This document shows, one piece after another, positions 60,734 through 64,000 of a stretch of DNA of 64,000 bases. The stretch lies in contig JAGOLX010000006.1 of NCBI GenBank assembly GCA_017993835.1, forward strand, positions 1 to 64,000. The letters are read 5' to 3'. The notes under the pieces were generated by a model. That model was not told the DNA's origin, did no database searches, and saw only the letters and a list, made by a program, of their open reading frames with translations. Positions within the stretch are counted from its first letter, which is position 1; every line of letters starts with the position of its first letter. The position numbers and the translations under genes were made by a program. This DNA is from Phycisphaerae bacterium (GTDB lineage Bacteria > Planctomycetota > Phycisphaerae > Sedimentisphaerales > Anaerobacaceae).

Positions 60734-63601
60734 TCATGCCGTCTGGCTGCAGATCGGCTGCTCCAGTTGTCCGGCCGCTTCCTGTTGTTTGGCCCTCTGA
60801 ATCCAGTCGGGTTCGGAGACGAAGGCTTCGAATCGTTCGAACTCCGCTCGGATCTTGTGCAGGTACTCCTGCGCCTCGGACAGGTTCCCCTCGCTCGCCA
60901 TGTGCTCCAGACACTTGGCCGCCTCCGAGAGCTGCGTGACGCCGAGATTGGCGCTGGAGCCCTTGATGGCGTGAGCGTACAGTTTGACGTTGGGGGCATC
61001 GTTCGCTTCGATCGCCTCGGCCAATGCGGCCAAACGCGTCTTGTTGTCCTGAATGCACACGGGCATGAGCTCGCGGATCAGGTCCTCGTCGCCGATCCGG
61101 GATATGAGCCGGTCCCAGAGGATGACCGGCGTCTGGGGCTCGTTGTCCTGGGCGTCGGCCCGGCGCGGAGGGTTGGGTGTTTGGGTTTCGTTGTACATGG
61201 GATTGTCCTTTTCTGTTGGCAAGTACCGAGTCAGGACCGCGATCAGCTTGTCTCGCTCGATCGGTTTGGCAAGGTAGTCGTCACAACCGGCGGCCAGGCA
61301 ATTCTGGCGGTCCTCTTTCATCGCATGAGCGGTCAGGGCGACGATGGGAGTCGTCACGCCGAGAGATCGCAGCTCTCGTGTGGCCTCGTGCCCGTTCTTC
61401 TGGGGCATCTCGACGTCCATCAGAACCAGGTCGTATGAATTGGCCGTGGCCTCCGCGACCGCTTCATTGCCGTTTTCCACGACGGTCGCTGTCAATCCCA
61501 GCCGTTCGAGCATCCGCTCAATCAGGATCTGGTTGGTTCTCACGTCCTCTGCCACGAGCACGCGCCCATGGAGCGGCACGTTCTGTCCACTGGTGGCTGG
61601 CTTGCCTGTGGGGGATCCCCGCGGGGCCGCCTCGCTGCCTGTGCAGACGCCGGCGGGGATGGTCAGAGAGAAGACCGACCCCTGGCCCGGCTGGCTTCTC
61701 ACCGACACGGCTCCGCCGAGAAGTCCGGCCAGTCCCCGCGTGACGGTCAGGCCCAGTCCGGTCCCGCCGTACTTGCGGGTGGTCGTCCCGTCCGCCTGCG
61801 TGAACGCCTCGAAGATCAGCTCCTGCTTGTCCGCCGCGATGCCGATCCCGGTGTCTTCGACGTCGAATCGCAGACGCCGCTCCGCAGCGGGTCCCTCCAG
61901 GAAGACGCGGACATGGACATGGCCCGCCTCGGTGAACTTGACCGCGTTGCCGAGGAGATTCACCAGGCACTGTCGCAGACGGTGGGGGTCTGTGTGCACG
62001 AAGTCCGGGACATCCGGTGCACAGATGACCTGGAACTCGAGGCCTTTCTTCTCCGCGAGACTGCGCATCATCGCTTCCACGCAGTGCAACGCAGACGCCA
62101 GCTCGCAGTCCTGCAATTCGACCTCGATCCGTCCGGCTTCGATCTTGGACAGATCGAGGATGTCGTCGATGAGTTCCAGGAGATGTTGGCCGCTGTCGCG
62201 AATCAGACCGACGTGCTCCCTCTGCTCGGCGGTCAACTCCTGTTCGGCCAGGAGGTCGCTGAATCCGATGATGGCGTTCATCGGGGTGCGAATCTCGTGT
62301 GTCATGTTGGCAAGAAACTGGCTCTTGGCCGCGTTGGCGGCTTCCGCACGGTTCGCCATCTCGTTGGCCCGGCTCGTGGCCTCCAGGAGTTCCCGACTCA
62401 TCTGCTCGGCCTGATCCTTGGCCCGCTTCAGGTCGGTCTCCGCCTCCTTGCGTGCGGTGATGTCGAGGTGGGTGCCGCACGCCCGCAGCGGTCGTCCGTT
62501 CTCATCCCGTTCGGTCACACGTCCCTTGGCGAGAATCCACACCCAGCGACCCGACTTGTGCCGGATCCGGTGCTCCGTTTCGTACGAGATTGTCCGGCCT
62601 TGCAGATGGGCATCGAGGACCGGCCTGACGTGCGGCAGATCGTCCGGATGCACCAGCTTCTCCCAGGCGCCCAGATGCGGCGTCAATTCCTCGTGAGAAT
62701 ACCCCAGCATCTCGAGCCAGCGATCATTGACGTCAATGTGTCCCGTCGTGATGTTCCAGTCCCAGGTGGCCAGATCGCCGCCGGAAATCGCAAGGTTGAG
62801 TCGTTCCTCCCGCTCTCGCAGCGCCGTCTCGGCCCTCTTTCGCGTGGTGATATCCTTCACTACGGCCATGGACCCGGTGATCTCTCCGCGCGGTCCCTTC
62901 AGCGGGCTCAGAGATATCTCGACATCGATGATCTCCCCGGTCTTGCGGATGATCTTCGTTTCGAGATGGCCAGTGCCATCCTCCGAGGTCGCGCCGAGCG
63001 TCCAGAGCTTCTCCCACTCCTGCGGCGGATGGAGAGTGCTCACGTCTCGTCCGGACAGGTCCGACCGGTCCATGCCGAGCAGCTCTTCCGTCAAATGGTT
63101 CCATGAAACCAGACGCAACGCGGTGTCCGCCACCATGATCGCTACCGCGGAGTTCTTGAACATCGTCCGATAGCGTTCTTCGCTTGCTCGCAATTGCCGC
63201 TCGTATTCCTTCCGCTCCATGGCGTAGCGAATCACGCGGGACAGGACGGGACCCGTGATGCAGTCCTTCGTGAGGTAATCCTGCACTCCCCTCTGCATGG
63301 CCTCGATCGCCGTCTCCTCGTCCCCGTGGCCGGTGAGGATGACAGTCGGGATCTCCTCTGTCCAAGGTGCGAGAGAGCCCAGCGATTTGAGTCCGCTGCT
63401 GTCGGGCAGTCCGAGATCCAGCAGCACGAGGTCAGGTCTGTCGGTCTGGAGCGAAGCGAGGGCCTCCGCCAGAGAGGCTGCCTGTTGGGTGATCACCCGG
63501 CCCAGGGAAGATCCGGCCAACTCGCGGGTGAGCGCCTTGCGGTCTGTCGGGTCGTCTTCTACGATCAGTATTCTGATGGTTCCGTCGTAACGTGAGGTCA
63601 C
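60734..63601 (-). CDS. Hybrid sensor histidine kinase (REC-PAS-PAS-HK-REC-Hpt)
   Basis: A 955-residue cytoplasmic phosphorelay kinase. Domains: receiver (residues about 10-125, Asp62), PAS (about 140-255), PAS/PAC (about 265-390), dimerisation with His435 (NMTHEIRTPMNA), ATPase (about 540-650, GNAVKF, DTGIGI, GGTGLGL), second receiver (about 680-795, Asp729), and Hpt with His877 (AHAIKGSSANLG). All phospho sites are present, so a full His-Asp-His relay to the adjacent response regulator is plausible. The start is GTG 63601 with GGGGGA upstream. No membrane helix is seen, so the signal is intracellular. Target unknown. Confidence 0.93.
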   Translation of the reverse strand: MTSRYDGTIRILIVEDDPTDRKALTRELAGSSLGRVITQQAASLAEALASLQTDRPDLVLLDLGLPDSSGLKSLGSLAPWTEEIPTVILTGHGDEETAIEAMQRGVQDYLTKDCITGPVLSRVIRYAMERKEYERQLRASEERYRTMFKNSAVAIMVADTALRLVSWNHLTEELLGMDRSDLSGRDVSTLHPPQEWEKLWTLGATSEDGTGHLETKIIRKTGEIIDVEISLSPLKGPRGEITGSMAVVKDITTRKRAETALREREERLNLAISGGDLATWDWNITTGHIDVNDRWLEMLGYSHEELTPHLGAWEKLVHPDDLPHVRPVLDAHLQGRTISYETEHRIRHKSGRWVWILAKGRVTERDENGRPLRACGTHLDITARKEAETDLKRAKDQAEQMSRELLEATSRANEMANRAEAANAAKSQFLANMTHEIRTPMNAIIGFSDLLAEQELTAEQREHVGLIRDSGQHLLELIDDILDLSKIEAGRIEVELQDCELASALHCVEAMMRSLAEKKGLEFQVICAPDVPDFVHTDPHRLRQCLVNLLGNAVKFTEAGHVHVRVFLEGPAAERRLRFDVEDTGIGIAADKQELIFEAFTQADGTTTRKYGGTGLGLTVTRGLAGLLGGAVSVRSQPGQGSVFSLTIPAGVCTGSEAAPRGSPTGKPATSGQNVPLHGRVLVAEDVRTNQILIERMLERLGLTATVVENGNEAVAEATANSYDLVLMDVEMPQKNGHEATRELRSLGVTTPIVALTAHAMKEDRQNCLAAGCDDYLAKPIERDKLIAVLTRYLPTEKDNPMYNETQTPNPPRRADAQDNEPQTPVILWDRLISRIGDEDLIRELMPVCIQDNKTRLAALAEAIEANDAPNVKLYAHAIKGSSANLGVTQLSEAAKCLEHMASEGNLSEAQEYLHKIRAEFERFEAFVSEPDWIQRAKQQEAAGQLEQPICSQTA

Positions 63602-64000
63602 ACGTAGTCCCCCGGGAGTACTCAGTCCTCATATGGGCCGAAGCCTGTGGCTTCTTGCTCGGGGGGAGTATCGGACGAACGGTTTCGGGACTGCGGCGCA
63701 TTCCTCCGGGTCCGGAAATGCCTGCGATTCATGTCGAAGGAGCCGCCACGGTGCGACGAACCCATCGCAATGTTCCGATAAGCGAGGGCAGGCCGGGACC
63801 GGGCGTGGGCTGCCGTCGGCGCGTCACGCCGCATCGGACGGCAACCGGGAGAACGCCTGGACCGTTCCCCTGCAGGAGAATGGGTTTCGCCTTGACAAGG
63901 GGTGGGAGAGAAGGTATACTGACGCGATACTTCCGGGGATGTGGAGGGTCCTGTGTGCCACGGTTGGCATTCAACCCCGGGATGGTGTCTCAGTTGTAGT
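63602..64000. other. Right-edge region with no complete gene
   Basis: About 400 bp. A plus-strand frame runs through it but ends in a stop near 63999 and resembles nothing. The only strong signal is the promoter at 63892-63920, which implies a transcript leaving the window. After the promoter, CCGGGG (63933-63938) pairs with CCCCGG (63975-63980) around a TGCCA/TGGCA pair. A short frame from 63939 is open to the edge. The last bases (gggatggtgtctcagttg) vaguely recall a tRNA 5' half, but this cannot be judged. Confidence 0.4.
63892..63920 (+). promoter_or_regulatory. Consensus-like promoter at right edge
   Basis: TTGACA (63892-63897) and TATACT (63915-63920) are exactly 17 nt apart: the strongest -35/-10 pair in the window. 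The transcript would start near 63927 and run off the edge. Confidence 0.75.

Noticed and set aside
63592-63999. 135-residue plus-strand frame at the right edge
   Set aside because: It runs across the promoter at 63892 and resembles nothing. More likely upstream or leader DNA.

Overview
The window is a 64 kb piece of a GC-rich bacterial chromosome. It most likely comes from the Planctomycetota, near Phycisphaerae/Sedimentisphaerales-like lineages. The evidence is two proteins with PEP-CTERM-like tails, large secreted proteins of unknown function, a flagellar FlgB/FlhG/FliA cluster, GH97 and GH29 glycosidases, an ECF sigma/anti-sigma pair, and a heavy load of short interspersed palindromic repeats. 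The phylum is an inference from gene style, not from a marker gene. I see no rRNA, convincing complete tRNA, CRISPR array, prophage or transposase gene.

Layout. 1-2.2 kb: repeat-filled DNA with a vapBC toxin-antitoxin pair. 2.2-7 kb: a GH97 glycosidase, then a minus-strand flagellar cluster (merR-like, flgB-like, flhG, fliA). 7.7-13.7 kb: a GAF-GGDEF cyclase and a translationally coupled mlaE-mlaF-FAD/Fe-S oxidoreductase operon. 13.7-19.4 kb: pgi, small proteins, a SorC-like regulator, an AmmeMemoRadiSam radical SAM gene and a decayed relic of the same gene. 19.7-32.8 kb: pdxB, folP, a 12-repeat FG-GAP protein, lon, an ECF sigma/anti-sigma pair and carB. 33.2-37.3 kb: two copies of a PilX-like plus small secreted protein module. 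37.5-43.5 kb: lipB-lipA, an MntA-HepT pair, two PEP-CTERM-like proteins and lpdA. 43.9-51 kb: a large secreted protein, a symporter/small membrane protein/fucosidase operon, and a sigma-factor operon with a ThrRS-editing-like protein. 51-64 kb: a low-complexity 921-residue protein, a lipoprotein carboxypeptidase, uvrB, nadC, birA and a two-component system.

The most unusual feature is the repeats. Three copies (about 20.7, 24.4 and 29.5 kb) of a ~173-bp element share one plan: a terminal inverted repeat enclosing two hairpins 33 nt apart. The 11-nt loops of these hairpins are reverse complements of each other, so they could form a kissing-loop pair. Stem differences between copies are compensated. 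One copy sits in frame inside pdxB, which also carries a second, unrelated 81-bp palindromic element in frame. The other copies lie against the 3' ends of lon and carB. At least seven further palindromic repeat families lie between genes, and two gene relics (an amrS 5' part and an lpdA 3' end) show past duplication and loss.

Gene starts were chosen from ribosome-binding sites, overlaps and family lengths. Promoters are visual matches to -35/-10 or -24/-12 patterns and are predictions only.
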